DNA of 64,000 bases, from the NCBI RefSeq assembly GCF_012641465.1, contig NZ_JABAIK010000008.1, positions 124,001-188,000 of the forward strand, in the 5' to 3' direction. This DNA is from Vibrio agarilyticus (GTDB lineage Bacteria; Pseudomonadota; Gammaproteobacteria; Enterobacterales; Vibrionaceae). Of this stretch, positions 1 to 7,963 are shown piece by piece. Made by a program: the position numbers and the translations under genes. Numbering within the stretch: the first letter of the stretch is position 1; every line of letters begins with the position of its first letter. The notes below the pieces were generated by a model that made no database searches, had not been told where the DNA came from, and saw nothing but the letters and a program-made list of their open reading frames with translations.

Positions 1-136
1 ACACCATGATCTCAACGTCAAAGCCGAGTGCTTTTAATCGCTCGATCATTACCGTCTGACAACCTGCATCTTCAGGGGTCACAGACTCACGGCTAATGAG
101 ATCTTTGGCGAGAGCTAAAACAGGTGTATCGGTCAT
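1..136 (-). CDS. dapE: Succinyl-diaminopimelate desuccinylase, N-terminal fragment
   Basis: Only the first 45 codons lie in the window; the gene runs off the left edge. DapE hydrolyses N-succinyl-LL-diaminopimelate to succinate and LL-diaminopimelate in the cytoplasm, for lysine and peptidoglycan synthesis. The visible start, with [19 protein letters not shown] and the IERLKALGF segment, is the typical beginning of proteobacterial DapE (M20 family). The zinc-binding residues lie outside the window. It follows yffB on the same strand after a 13-bp gap, the same yffB-dapE order as in enterobacteria, so the two are probably co-transcribed. Identity rests on the N-terminal match and context. Confidence 0.85.
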   Translation of the reverse strand, partial: MTDTPVLALAKDLISRESVTPEDAGCQTVMIERLKALGFDVEIMV

Positions 137-149
137 CCTTGATATCCTT

Positions 150-494
150 TTAAAACAAAGTGGCGTATTGCGCCGGGGTAAATCCGAGTTGAAGGTGGCC
201 ATCGGTTTCCAGTATCGGGCGTTTGATCATTGCTGGATTAGCAACCAGTAAATCTACCGCAGTATTCTGGTTTAGGCTGGCCTTTTGCTCATCGGTTAAG
301 CCGCGATAGGTCGTGCCGCGCTTATTAAGCACCTTTTCCCATCCAAGCTCGTGACAAAAACGCTCAACCAAAGCGGCATCAATGCCTTGTTTGCGGTAGT
401 CATGAAATGAAAATTCGACCTCAGCCTGTTGTAACCATTTTTTGGCTTTTTTGACTGTGTCGCAATTGGCAATGCCGTACATAACAGTGGTCAT
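150..494 (-). CDS. yffB: ArsC/Spx-family protein YffB
   Basis: A 114-residue thioredoxin-fold protein of the ArsC/Spx family. It has the N-terminal [17 protein letters not shown] strand-loop-helix with a single cysteine at about residue 11, and the C-terminal IKRPIL loop that is conserved in the family. YffB relatives have no firmly known substrate; glutathione-dependent reductase activity has been suggested, and arsenate reduction should not be assumed. The open frame extends ten codons further upstream, but family members start at the chosen methionine (MTTVMYG). A downstream in-frame Met (MYG) is also possible. It lies directly upstream of dapE on the same strand. Confidence 0.85.
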   Translation of the reverse strand: MTTVMYGIANCDTVKKAKKWLQQAEVEFSFHDYRKQGIDAALVERFCHELGWEKVLNKRGTTYRGLTDEQKASLNQNTAVDLLVANPAMIKRPILETDGHLQLGFTPAQYATLF

Positions 495-726
495 AGTCCC
501 GTCCCTTGTTCGAATTTGTTGCAAACTTGCATCCTATCAAGAAGCGTCAGGCGAAACAAAGTTTGTCCGTTGTTCAAGAGGTAAAACGGCGAAAAAGGGC
601 ATGAGATTTGGTTGTGGTCAGAAAATTATCAAAATTGTGCGAGTGAATCCGCTTGGCTTTGATCCGCCTCAACACGCACGCGCGTGAAACGGAAATAATG
701 AATTTGCATAAATTTTGGAGGTATCA

Positions 727-1014
727 ATGGAATTGAGTCCTGTTTTCGCAAGGCGGTTGTATCTGGCTTTGCTGGTCGAGAGTCTGGAAAGACCCAATGT
801 TCCTAAACTGATTGAAAAAACCGGCTGGCCGCGCCGTACGATTCAAGATGTACTCAAAGCGCTGCCGGGTATTGGTATTGAGCTGATGTTTGTTCAAGAT
901 GGGCGTCGGCATAATGACGGATATTATCAACTCTCCGATTGGGGCCCGTTTGACAGTCAATGGGTGCTTGAGCGAGAGCGCGATATTGCGACGAGTTTGG
1001 GCTTTGAAGCGTGA
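727..1014 (+). CDS. Winged helix-turn-helix protein (HTH_43-like)
   Basis: A 95-residue protein whose first 60 residues look like a winged helix: LIEKTGWPRRTIQDVLKALP is a helix-turn-helix, followed by the hydrophobic wing LMFVQDGRRHNDGYYQL and an acidic/aromatic tail. This resembles the short Vibrio proteins grouped as HTH_43, probably DNA-binding, with no target known to me. The ATG at 727 is chosen over the in-frame TTG at 715 because GGAGG at 717-721 lies 5 nt upstream. It is monocistronic and ends just before the bidirectional terminator at 1041-1067. Confidence 0.7.
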   Translation: MELSPVFARRLYLALLVESLERPNVPKLIEKTGWPRRTIQDVLKALPGIGIELMFVQDGRRHNDGYYQLSDWGPFDSQWVLERERDIATSLGFEA

Positions 1015-1040
1015 CCTTGTCATGCTTGAGTCCGTTGATT

Positions 1041-1067
1041 AAAAATACGCCCGTTGGGCGTATTTTT
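1041..1067. terminator. Bidirectional intrinsic terminator
   Basis: A perfect 12-bp stem (AAAAATACGCCC with its complement) closed by a GTT loop, with A/T runs on both sides. It serves the winged-helix gene from the left and the DUF2956 gene from the right; the stop codon of the latter overlaps it. Confidence 0.85.
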
Positions 1068-1410
1068 ATACCAGCGTGATATAACCCATAAATCCTAGCC
1101 AGCTGATAAGTAACAAAGCCCAAGGTAGGCTAGCATTGGCGTGTTTCGCCGGGCTTGCTTGCGTCAAAGTCGAGGGCGACTCTGTGGTGATGTCATCAGC
1201 GTGCCGCTGTTTCTCTTTGAGTAATTTCTTCTTACTACGGCTTGCTTGACGTTGGCGCTCTTTTTGCTGCTTTTTGTATTGCGCGATGCCTTTTTCGATG
1301 CCTTGTGCAATCAGCTTGGTTTGCTCTTTGGTTTGTCCGGGAGTTTGCGTCGCTCGAGCAATTTTCATTGCTTCTTGCTGCGTCTCTACCGAAGGGGCGG
1401 CAGGTTTCAT
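1066..1410 (-). CDS. DUF2956 family membrane protein
   Basis: A 114-residue protein with the N-terminal signature of DUF2956: ETQQEAMKIARATQ, then PGQTKEQTKLIAQGIEKGI. A strongly basic, glutamine-rich helical segment (about residues 44-70) and a Ser/Thr linker follow. The C-terminus has one transmembrane segment (LPWALLLISWLGFMGY). It is probably a tail-anchored inner-membrane protein with its charged domain in the cytoplasm. The family is found mainly in Vibrio relatives and has no known function. The gene stands alone, facing the upstream winged-helix gene across a shared terminator. Confidence 0.8.
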   Translation of the reverse strand: MKPAAPSVETQQEAMKIARATQTPGQTKEQTKLIAQGIEKGIAQYKKQQKERQRQASRSKKKLLKEKQRHADDITTESPSTLTQASPAKHANASLPWALLLISWLGFMGYITLV

Positions 1411-1883
1411 CGTATTCTCTTCCTTTTTGGCAGATCATCATTGTAACGTGCTTACTGGCTCGAGGGAATTGATGAGCGTGCACGATGAGGCTTGCAGCCA
1501 TCACATCTTTTGCCACAAAATACCGCTAGCCTTGCGACGTCCATCTAGTAATGTATACCCAAGTGACTTCAAGATGCTGGATTCAGAGCCGGCTCACTGA
1601 GCTGAGAGCAAGGCAAACAACGCAGCGAAATAGCGAGCCTATTTTCAAGTTGTTTAACGCAGCTCTCGGTTCAGTGATTGGCTCCCAAAGGGCGAGCTGC
1701 CTTGGCTCATCAGCTTTGTTGACGATTTTCGATTGAGAACCACTCAATCTTCAAATCCTCGCCTCACTGACAAACCAAGTCATTCTCGCTGAACCATGCA
1801 TCTTGAGGTTACTTGGGTATAAAAAGGGGCTGACGCTGACAAATGTCACCACAAGAGTGGTGGATGAAAATAATGAGAATTTT
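1411..1883. other. Intergenic stretch holding MITE copy 1
   Basis: 473 bp without a credible gene. The left 140 bp should contain the promoter of the leftward DUF2956 gene, but I see no clear boxes. The rest is the 268-bp repeat element at 1554-1821 and 60 bp leading into the DUF2919 gene. An open frame inside the element is a by-product of the repeat. Confidence 0.7.
1554..1821 (+). mobile_element. MITE-like 268-bp repeat, copy 1
   Basis: A non-autonomous element of 268 bp. Left end TATACCCAAGTGACTTCAAG and right end (reverse complement) TATACCCAAGTAACCTCAAG give terminal inverted repeats matching at 21 of 23 bases. A second copy at 42545-42812 differs at only four positions by eye. Inside, 1586-1684 and 1692-1789 each fold as a long nested hairpin (for example GAGAGC/GCTCTC, AAACAAC/GTTGTTT, GATTGAG/CTCAATC). 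It encodes no transposase, so movement would need an enzyme supplied elsewhere. TA dinucleotides at both ends fit a TA target. It stops about 60 bp before the DUF2919 start. Confidence 0.8.
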
Positions 1884-2360
1884 GTGCGATACCATTTTGA
1901 TAATTATGATGAAAACGGTTTTTTAAAACCGCCACTCTGGCTATGGCTGGGTTGGATTTTTCTGGCCCGCTCATGGGTTGTGTTTGCGCTGGCAAGCGTG
2001 AGTCGTGAGTCTGACAGTGATATTTTGCCGTTTCTTTTTCCCAATGACGAGGTGTTGTATTTTAGTCTGTCACTGGGCACGCCAAGCCTTATATTAATGT
2101 GGCTTATTAGTTTACGCACACCTGAGCGCCTTTGGGTGAACCGACTGACGCGTCTGGGTTGGCCAGTGACTTTCTGTTCTACGCTGATTCAGCTAGGACA
2201 GACCTTTCATCAAGTGGTGCTTACTCACGGTACCTTCCATTGGGTGAATGGCATCACTTTGGTAGCGTTATTTTGGCTTGCGCTTTACTTGCTCAACGCT
2301 CGCTGGGCAAAAGAGTGCTTCTGGCTACCTACATTTCATACAGATGTTAAGCGAAAGTGA
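1884..2360 (+). CDS. DUF2919 family inner-membrane protein (YfeZ-like)
   Basis: A 158-residue polytopic membrane protein. The start YHFDNYDENGFLKPPLWLWL and the following hydrophobic segments (roughly residues 15-40, 65-80, 95-115 and 125-145) match DUF2919/YfeZ proteins, whose function is unknown. The frame is open back to 1803, inside the repeat element, but family proteins begin near RYHFDNYDE. I therefore chose the GTG at 1884, preceded by a weak GAG; GTGs at 1857 and 1860 are alternatives. The element inserted 62 bp upstream may have replaced or supplied its promoter. Confidence 0.7.
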   Translation: MRYHFDNYDENGFLKPPLWLWLGWIFLARSWVVFALASVSRESDSDILPFLFPNDEVLYFSLSLGTPSLILMWLISLRTPERLWVNRLTRLGWPVTFCSTLIQLGQTFHQVVLTHGTFHWVNGITLVALFWLALYLLNARWAKECFWLPTFHTDVKRK

Positions 2361-2419
2361 TTTTTATCAATAATTTGACGAGAAAATCTCTCTAAACTGT
2401 GGCAAAAAAGGAGAATGTG

Positions 2420-3328
2420 ATGTCTTTGTCTCAATCCGCGATTTTGCCAGAAGCAGGGGCGTTTGCCCTGTTTGCGCAATTTAATATCAAAAGTGAACCG
2501 GCGCATGTACTCGCGCAATTGCAAGCGCTGCCCGCTCTTGTCACTGAGCTTAATGGCACTCAGCCCAACGCTAACCTGACACTTTCAGTGGCTTTTGGTC
2601 CACGTATGTGGCAGCAATTTGAGCAAACTATGCCTGCCGAACTCACCGTGTTCCCTGAACTTGGGGAAGGGGATATTTCAGCGCCGAGTGTTGAAGCTGA
2701 TATTTTGATCCACTGTCATTCAGAGCGCCATGACCTGCATTTTTATCTGCTGCGTAAATGGATGGAGCAGGTGGTTGAGCACGTTGAGCTGGTGGATGAA
2801 ACGTACAGTTATCGCTACCTTGACGCGCGTGATATGACCGATTTTATCGACGGCACCGAAAACCCGAAAGCAGAGGCGCGTGCCGAAGTGGCATTGGTCG
2901 CCGATGGTGAGCATGCTGGTGGCAGTTATGTCATGGTGCAACGTTTTGAGCATAATTTGCCAGCGTGGAATCGCTTAAACATCGCCGCGCAAGAGAAGGT
3001 GATCGGTCGCACCAAGCCAGACTCGGTTGAGCTTGATGATGTGCCTGCCGCTTCTCATGTCGGTCGGGTTGATATCAAAGAAGAGGGCAAAGGGCTGAAA
3101 ATCGTGCGTCATAGTTTGCCATACGGCAGTGTGACTGGCGCGCATGGCTTATTGTTTATCGCCTATTGCCATACGGTCCATAACTTTACCGCCATGCTTG
3201 AGAGCATGTATGGCGTAACCGATGGCAAAACGGATCAACTGCTGCGCTTTACCAAGGCAGTCACAGGCGCTTATTTCTTTGCGCCATCGGCTGCGATGCT
3301 GCAATCGTTACGTCTACGCAATGCCTGA
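2420..3328 (+). CDS. yfeX: Dyp-type haem peroxidase (YfeX-like)
   Basis: A 302-residue Dyp-type peroxidase of the YfeX class. These cytoplasmic haem enzymes use hydrogen peroxide to oxidise porphyrinogens and other substrates; iron release from haem has been claimed and disputed. Visible are the family's GXXDG motif in DFIDGTENP, a conserved SHVGRVD segment carrying the likely proximal haem histidine, and the VRHSLPYG arginine segment. There is no Tat or Sec signal. The ATG at 2420 has AAGGAG six bases upstream, so the longer GTG start at 2399 is rejected. It is followed by a strong terminator and stands alone before the flagellin genes. Confidence 0.88.
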   Translation: MSLSQSAILPEAGAFALFAQFNIKSEPAHVLAQLQALPALVTELNGTQPNANLTLSVAFGPRMWQQFEQTMPAELTVFPELGEGDISAPSVEADILIHCHSERHDLHFYLLRKWMEQVVEHVELVDETYSYRYLDARDMTDFIDGTENPKAEARAEVALVADGEHAGGSYVMVQRFEHNLPAWNRLNIAAQEKVIGRTKPDSVELDDVPAASHVGRVDIKEEGKGLKIVRHSLPYGSVTGAHGLLFIAYCHTVHNFTAMLESMYGVTDGKTDQLLRFTKAVTGAYFFAPSAAMLQSLRLRNA

Positions 3329-3361
3329 TTGTTGATGGACGCGTGTCTTGCTTGTTGAATA

Positions 3362-3390
3362 GAAAAAAGAAGCTTCGGCTTCTTTTTTTT
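3362..3390 (+). terminator. Intrinsic terminator after the Dyp peroxidase gene
   Basis: Stem AAAAAGAAGC with GCTTCTTTTT around a TTCG tetraloop, ending in a long T run, 33 bp after the peroxidase stop. It separates this gene from the flagellin cluster. Confidence 0.88.
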
Positions 3391-3453
3391 CTTTTGTCTC
3401 CCTCATTGTCAGCCCCGCGGACTCACTCACCACATTATTCCCCTTTAGTTATC

Positions 3454-3480
3454 TCAAGAATTCGCTCCCCCTGCCGAAAA
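3454..3480 (+). promoter_or_regulatory. Sigma-28 (FliA) promoter of flagellin gene 1
   Basis: TCAAGAAT at 3454-3461, an 11-bp spacer, then GCCGAAAA at 3473-3480. This is close to the consensus TAAAGTTT-N11-GCCGATAA used by FliA. It lies 30 bp before the start codon. Confidence 0.75.
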
Positions 3481-3509
3481 CTAAATAACTAACTTTGAGG
3501 AGCATAGCA

Positions 3510-4655
3510 GTGGTGATGAGTGTCAACACAAATGTCTCTGCGCTTATGGCGCAGCGGCAACTGTCGAATGCGACTCAGCAGTTGAACCAGTCGCTTGAGC
3601 GCCTTGCCTCGGGCAAGCGGATTAATAGCGCGAAAGATGATGCTGCCGGGTTACAAATTTCGAATCGATTAACCGCGCAAATCCGCGGTATTGATGTGGG
3701 TGTTCGTAATGCTAACGATGGCATATCCATCATGCAAACGGCCGAAGGCGCGATGCAAGAGAGTACGCAACTCTTGCAGCGAATGCGTGATTTGTCATTG
3801 CAATCGGCCAATGGCGCGAACAGTCAAGCAGAGCGTCAAGCGCTTGATGAAGAGTTTGGCGCGCTCAATGACGAACTCAATCGGATTGCCGAGGCAACCT
3901 CGTTTGCTGGGCGCAAGCTGCTTAATGGCACGTTTGGCCGTAGTGCGTTTCAAATAGGGCCCAGTGGTGGCGAAGCGGTACAAATTGAGCTCAATTCAAT
4001 GCGCAGTGACGATAGTCGCATGGGCGGTGTGAGCGTCACGGCGGCTGCGATGGCCAGTAAAAATTGGCACGTTACTTCGCCACGCAACACACTGACAATT
4101 GAATACACCAATAAGCAAGGCCATCTCGACGCGCTGACCATTGAGGCAAAGGCGGGCGACGATATTGAAGAGCTTGCGACGTATATCAATGGTCAAACGG
4201 ATGATTTTTCGGCCTCGGTTAATGAGCATGGTCAGTTGCAGCTGTATCTCGGCCAAGACGATTTACATGGCGCAACGTTACCGCGTTTTTCTGGCGCGCT
4301 TGCCGATGAACTCGGTTTATCGCAAGGCAAAGTGACTCAGCATACGGTTAATAGCGTCAGCATCGGTTCGGTCGGGCAGGCGCAAAATGCCGTCGCGGTA
4401 CTTGATACTGCGCTTGCTTATGTCGATAGCGAGCGCGCCATGTTGGGGGCCTATCAAAACCGCTTTGCTCATGCGGTAAATAACCTAGATAACGTTCAGC
4501 AAAATCTGGCCGCATCAAACAGTCGAATTTTAGATACAGATTATGCCAAAGAGACGACGCAACTCGTCAAACAGCAGATTTTACAACAAGTCAGCACCAC
4601 GATTTTGGCGCAAGCGAAACAATCCCCCAACCTCGTGTTGTCGTTATTGGGCTAG
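3510..4655 (+). CDS. Flagellin, divergent paralogue (position of Vibrio flaE)
   Basis: A 381-residue flagellin, the subunit of the polar filament. It has the conserved N-terminal coiled-coil domain ([15 protein letters not shown] ... [17 protein letters not shown]) and a C-terminal D0/D1 domain ending [11 protein letters not shown] at 3510 is taken as start: GAGGAG lies 7 nt upstream and the N-terminus then aligns with its two neighbours; an ATG six bases downstream has poor spacing. It differs most from the other two flagellins (for example [13 protein letters not shown] and [17 protein letters not shown]) and has less biased codons, suggesting a minor filament component. It occupies the place of flaE in V. 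cholerae; the symbol is not assigned. Confidence 0.9.
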   Translation: MVMSVNTNVSALMAQRQLSNATQQLNQSLERLASGKRINSAKDDAAGLQISNRLTAQIRGIDVGVRNANDGISIMQTAEGAMQESTQLLQRMRDLSLQSANGANSQAERQALDEEFGALNDELNRIAEATSFAGRKLLNGTFGRSAFQIGPSGGEAVQIELNSMRSDDSRMGGVSVTAAAMASKNWHVTSPRNTLTIEYTNKQGHLDALTIEAKAGDDIEELATYINGQTDDFSASVNEHGQLQLYLGQDDLHGATLPRFSGALADELGLSQGKVTQHTVNSVSIGSVGQAQNAVAVLDTALAYVDSERAMLGAYQNRFAHAVNNLDNVQQNLAASNSRILDTDYAKETTQLVKQQILQQVSTTILAQAKQSPNLVLSLLG

Positions 4656-4787
4656 GCAAAAGAGAAGCTGTATCGACAGTCTTAACCAAGACTTGAGTGA
4701 AAATGTTCAACTTTTTTATGCTTTTTTCTGTTTCATCACGATTTGTTTGGCAAGTGAACTTTTTTTAAAGAAAACGCATTTTTTCAC

Positions 4788-4814
4788 TAAAGAATTTCAA
4801 GACTGCGCCGTTAA
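4788..4814 (+). promoter_or_regulatory. Sigma-28 (FliA) promoter of flagellin gene 2
   Basis: TAAAGAAT at 4788-4795, an 11-bp spacer, and GCCGTTAA at 4807-4814. This is an excellent match to the FliA consensus. Transcription should start near 4821, giving a leader of about 75 nt with a hairpin at 4841-4863. Confidence 0.85.
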
Positions 4815-4895
4815 TAAAAGTAACTTTGAGAGAACTACTTGGTTTTCCGAGACGTCGGAAACCGCTAAACCGGAAAATCAATTGGAGAAGACATC

Positions 4896-6038
4896 ATGGC
4901 AGTAAGTGTAAACACCAACGTATCGGCAATGACCGCACAACGTTACCTAAACAGCGCAAACAGTGCACAAAGTACGTCAATGGAGCGTTTGGCTTCTGGC
5001 TTTAAAATCAACAGCGCAAAAGACGATGCTGCGGGTTTGCAAATTTCTAACCGCTTGAATGTCCAAAGCCGTGGTCTTGATGTGGCAGTGCGCAACGCAA
5101 ACGACGGGATCTCAATTGCACAAACTGCTGAAGGTGCAATGAATGAGACAACCAACATTCTTCAACGTATGCGTGATTTGTCGCTACAATCGGCAAACGG
5201 CTCAAACTCACAAGCAGAGCGCGTTGCGATTCAAGAAGAAGTGACAGCGCTAAATGATGAGCTTAACCGAATCGCAGAAACCACATCGTTTGGTGGTAAC
5301 CGTCTACTAAACGGTACATACGGTACGAAATCATTCCAAATCGGCTCAGATAACGGTGAAGCGGTGATGCTAAACCTACGCGACATGCGTTCTGACAATG
5401 AAATGATGGGCGGCACCAGCTACAAAGTGAGCGGTGAAGGTAAAACCAAAGATTGGAATGTAAGCGCAGACGCGAACGCGTTCAACATGACACTAAAAGA
5501 TGTTAATGGTAAAGAGCACGCTATCAACATTAACGCAAAAGCGGGTGATGATATCGAAGAGCTCGCAACATACATCAACGGTCAAACTGACATGGTGAAA
5601 GCGTCGGTTAGCGCTGAAGGTAAACTGCAAATCTTTGCAGGCACCAACAAAGTGAATGGCGATGTTGAATTTAGCGGTTCTTTGGCTGGTGAGCTTGGCA
5701 TGAGTGATGCGAGCAAAGAAAAAGTGACGGTTGATACCATTGATGTAACATCAGTATCAGGTTCACAAGAGTCGGTTGCCATTATTGATGCTGCGCTAAA
5801 ATACGTCGATAGCCACCGCGCGGAGCTGGGTGCATTCCAAAACCGTTTTGACCACGCTATCAACAACCTAGATAACATCAACGAGAACGTGAATGCATCA
5901 GCAAGCCGTATTAAAGATACTGACTTTGCTCGTGAAACCACGCAACTCACCAAAACACAAATTCTTTCGCAAGCGTCAAGCTCGATTCTGGCTCAAGCGA
6001 AACAGGCGCCAAACTCAGCGCTTAGCTTGTTGGGTTAA
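4896..6038 (+). CDS. Flagellin (position of Vibrio flaD)
   Basis: A 380-residue flagellin secreted through the flagellar export gate and polymerised into the filament. It has the canonical N-terminus [14 protein letters not shown], the [17 protein letters not shown] and [13 protein letters not shown] segments, a variable centre (about residues 175-285) and the C-terminal coiled coil ending ALSLLG. GGAGAAG lies 7 nt before the ATG. Codon use is strongly biased (AAC, CGT, GGT), as expected of a very highly expressed gene and unlike flagellin 1. It has its own sigma-28 promoter and a strong terminator, so it is monocistronic. It sits in the position of flaD of V. cholerae. Confidence 0.95.
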   Translation: MAVSVNTNVSAMTAQRYLNSANSAQSTSMERLASGFKINSAKDDAAGLQISNRLNVQSRGLDVAVRNANDGISIAQTAEGAMNETTNILQRMRDLSLQSANGSNSQAERVAIQEEVTALNDELNRIAETTSFGGNRLLNGTYGTKSFQIGSDNGEAVMLNLRDMRSDNEMMGGTSYKVSGEGKTKDWNVSADANAFNMTLKDVNGKEHAININAKAGDDIEELATYINGQTDMVKASVSAEGKLQIFAGTNKVNGDVEFSGSLAGELGMSDASKEKVTVDTIDVTSVSGSQESVAIIDAALKYVDSHRAELGAFQNRFDHAINNLDNINENVNASASRIKDTDFARETTQLTKTQILSQASSSILAQAKQAPNSALSLLG

Positions 6039-6080
6039 TCATCGCCCTGACACTCATTGGCTCATGGTGAGAGATGAGCA

Positions 6081-6108
6081 AAAAACCGGCTTCGGCCGGT
6101 TTTTTTTG
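6081..6108 (+). terminator. Intrinsic terminator of flagellin gene 2
   Basis: AAAACCGGC and GCCGGTTTT around a TTCG loop, followed by eight T residues. It is 42 bp past the flagellin stop. Confidence 0.92.
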
Positions 6109-6183
6109 TTACCAAAAATTGTGAAGTTTGCCACGTTGTTACGCTAAAAGAACCAAGAAATAAAAAAATTCCCCGTTTTCTCC

Positions 6184-6210
6184 TAAAGGTTACATCTTAG
6201 TCGCCGTTAA
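6184..6210 (+). promoter_or_regulatory. Sigma-28 (FliA) promoter of flagellin gene 3
   Basis: TAAAGGTT at 6184-6191, an 11-bp spacer and GCCGTTAA at 6203-6210. The -10 element is identical to that of flagellin gene 2. A leader of about 75 nt follows, carrying two ATGCAT sites that can pair around a GGTG/CACC hairpin. Confidence 0.85.
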
Positions 6211-6290
6211 AGAGACTGAGAGAAATAAGATGCATTGAAGTGAGGTGAGAGACACCGAGATGCATACTACTAAGCCTAAGGAGATCGATT

Positions 6291-7421
6291 ATGGCGATTA
6301 ACGTCAACACGAATGTGTCTGCGATGACTGCTCAGCGCTATTTAAATCAAGCGTCTGAAGGTCAGCAAAAATCCATGGAACGTTTGTCATCTGGTTATAA
6401 AATCAACAGCGCTCGAGATGACGCTGCAGGTTTGCAGATTTCAAACCGGTTAAGCTCGCAAAGTCGCGGCCTTGATATGGCGGTTAAAAATGCCAATGAC
6501 GGGATCTCGATTGCTCAAACAGCAGAAGGAGCGATGACCGAAACCACCAACATCCTTCAACGGATGCGCGACTTGTCGTTGCAATCGGCGAACGGTTCAA
6601 ACTCACGCAGTGAACGCGTGGCGATTCAAGAAGAAGTGTCAGCGTTAAATGACGAGCTTAACCGTATTGCAGAAACAACCTCATTTGGTGGTAATCGTCT
6701 GTTAAACGGTACCTATGGTGCACAATCGTTTCAGATTGGTTCAGATTCTGGCGAGTCTGTACTGCTTAAAATGGGCAATCTGCGTTCCGATACTAAAGCG
6801 ATGGGCGGCATGAGCTACCAAGCGGGCGAATCGATGAAAGCAGGTTGGACTGTGGGCAAAGAGTCTGAATTCACCATGAATTACGTTAACCGTGATGGTG
6901 AAGAGCAAGCGGTGACCATTAACGCCAAACGTGGTGATGATCTTGAAGAGGTTGCGACCTACATCAATGGCCAAAGTGGCGATGTTAAAGCCTCGGTGGG
7001 AGAAGATGGCCGTCTGCAAGTGTTTGCTAGCAGCCAAGCGGTAAAAGGCAAAATCGAATTCAGTGGCGATTTGGCGAACACGCTCAATATGGGTGAAGGC
7101 CGTGCAAAAACCGTCAATGATGTGGATGTTACCAGTGTCGCAGGTTCACAAGAAGCCGTATCCATCATTGATAGCGCGTTGAAAGAAGTGGACAGCCAAC
7201 GTGCGTCTTTGGGGGCATTCCAAAACCGCTTTAGCCATGCGATTTCAAACCTAGACAACATTAATGAAAACGTGAACGCCTCGCTAGGACGTATCAAAGA
7301 TACCGATTATGCGCGTGAAACAACACAAATGACCAAGTCTCAAATTCTGCAGCAGGCAAGTACCTCTATCTTGGCACAAGCCAAGCAGTCGCCTTCCGCC
7401 GCATTGAGTCTGCTAGGTTAG
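6291..7421 (+). CDS. Flagellin (position of Vibrio flaB)
   Basis: A 376-residue flagellin, closely similar to flagellin 2 in its end domains ([34 protein letters not shown]-terminal AALSLLG) and divergent in the centre, about residues 170-285, which forms the filament surface. AAGGAG precedes the ATG by 8 nt. It has its own sigma-28 promoter. No clear terminator follows; the sigma-54 promoter of flaG lies 13-31 bp after its stop. Three flagellins in tandem before flaG match flaEDB of V. cholerae, so it is the positional counterpart of flaB. Confidence 0.95.
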   Translation: MAINVNTNVSAMTAQRYLNQASEGQQKSMERLSSGYKINSARDDAAGLQISNRLSSQSRGLDMAVKNANDGISIAQTAEGAMTETTNILQRMRDLSLQSANGSNSRSERVAIQEEVSALNDELNRIAETTSFGGNRLLNGTYGAQSFQIGSDSGESVLLKMGNLRSDTKAMGGMSYQAGESMKAGWTVGKESEFTMNYVNRDGEEQAVTINAKRGDDLEEVATYINGQSGDVKASVGEDGRLQVFASSQAVKGKIEFSGDLANTLNMGEGRAKTVNDVDVTSVAGSQEAVSIIDSALKEVDSQRASLGAFQNRFSHAISNLDNINENVNASLGRIKDTDYARETTQMTKSQILQQASTSILAQAKQSPSAALSLLG

Positions 7422-7433
7422 ACATCGGTTGCG

Positions 7434-7450
7434 TTGGCGTCGGCATTGCT
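7434..7450 (+). promoter_or_regulatory. Sigma-54 promoter of the flaG-fliD-flaI-fliS operon
   Basis: TTGGC at 7434-7438 and TTGCT at 7446-7450, with exactly 10 bp between the invariant GG and GC. This is the -24/-12 geometry of RpoN promoters. It lies about 60 bp upstream of flaG and is the expected target of FlrC. Confidence 0.75.
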
Positions 7451-7510
7451 TGTATGAATTTATTCGCATTGGTTGATGGCTTGACGCCATAAGTTGGAAG
7501 GGAGAGTGCT

Positions 7511-7945
7511 ATGGAAATACCGTCCTACACATCGAACATCCAGCCTTACACAGTAGAAGGTGGCACAAATGTTGCTGGCAATATTAATGGCCGCAACAGT
7601 GGCAATGTGCCCAACGTCGTCAGCTCTCGAGATAACGCGCCAATTCAGGCCGTTCGAGAGCAGGCTCTCTCGGTTGAGGCTGCGCTTGAAAAAGCGCAGG
7701 CGAAACAAGAATTCAATCGAGAAGAGCGACAAAAAATGGTTGAGCAGATGAATGAATTCATCTCTTCAATAAACAAAGGACTTTCGTTTCGTGTGGATGA
7801 AGAGTCCGGACGGGATGTGGTGACGATCTATGAAGCCCAGACGGGCGATGTGATCCGCCAAATTCCGGATGAAGAGATGTTGACGATTCTTCGACGTTTA
7901 GCTGCTCAGTCTGCCAGTTCGGGACTGTTAGTGGATAAGGTGTAA
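7511..7945 (+). CDS. flaG: Flagellar protein FlaG
   Basis: A 144-residue FlaG-family protein. The first 45 residues are low-complexity Asn/Gly/Thr-rich; the conserved domain (about residues 75-135) contains MVEQMNEFISSINKGLSFRV and the C-terminal IPDEEMLTILRRLA. FlaG proteins affect filament length and are encoded next to flagellin and cap genes; their exact role is unsettled. GGAGAG lies before the ATG. It is the first gene of a four-gene operon (flaG-fliD-flaI-fliS) with an 18-bp gap to fliD, and has a sigma-54 promoter upstream. Confidence 0.92.
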   Translation: MEIPSYTSNIQPYTVEGGTNVAGNINGRNSGNVPNVVSSRDNAPIQAVREQALSVEAALEKAQAKQEFNREERQKMVEQMNEFISSINKGLSFRVDEESGRDVVTIYEAQTGDVIRQIPDEEMLTILRRLAAQSASSGLLVDKV

Positions 7946-7963
7946 TTCGTATAAGGTGATGCA

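Noticed and set aside
1551-1736. Open frame of about 60 codons inside the MITE, repeated at 42524-42727
   Set aside because: The frame is conserved only because the DNA is repeated; it runs through both hairpins, has no ribosome-binding site and no family resemblance.
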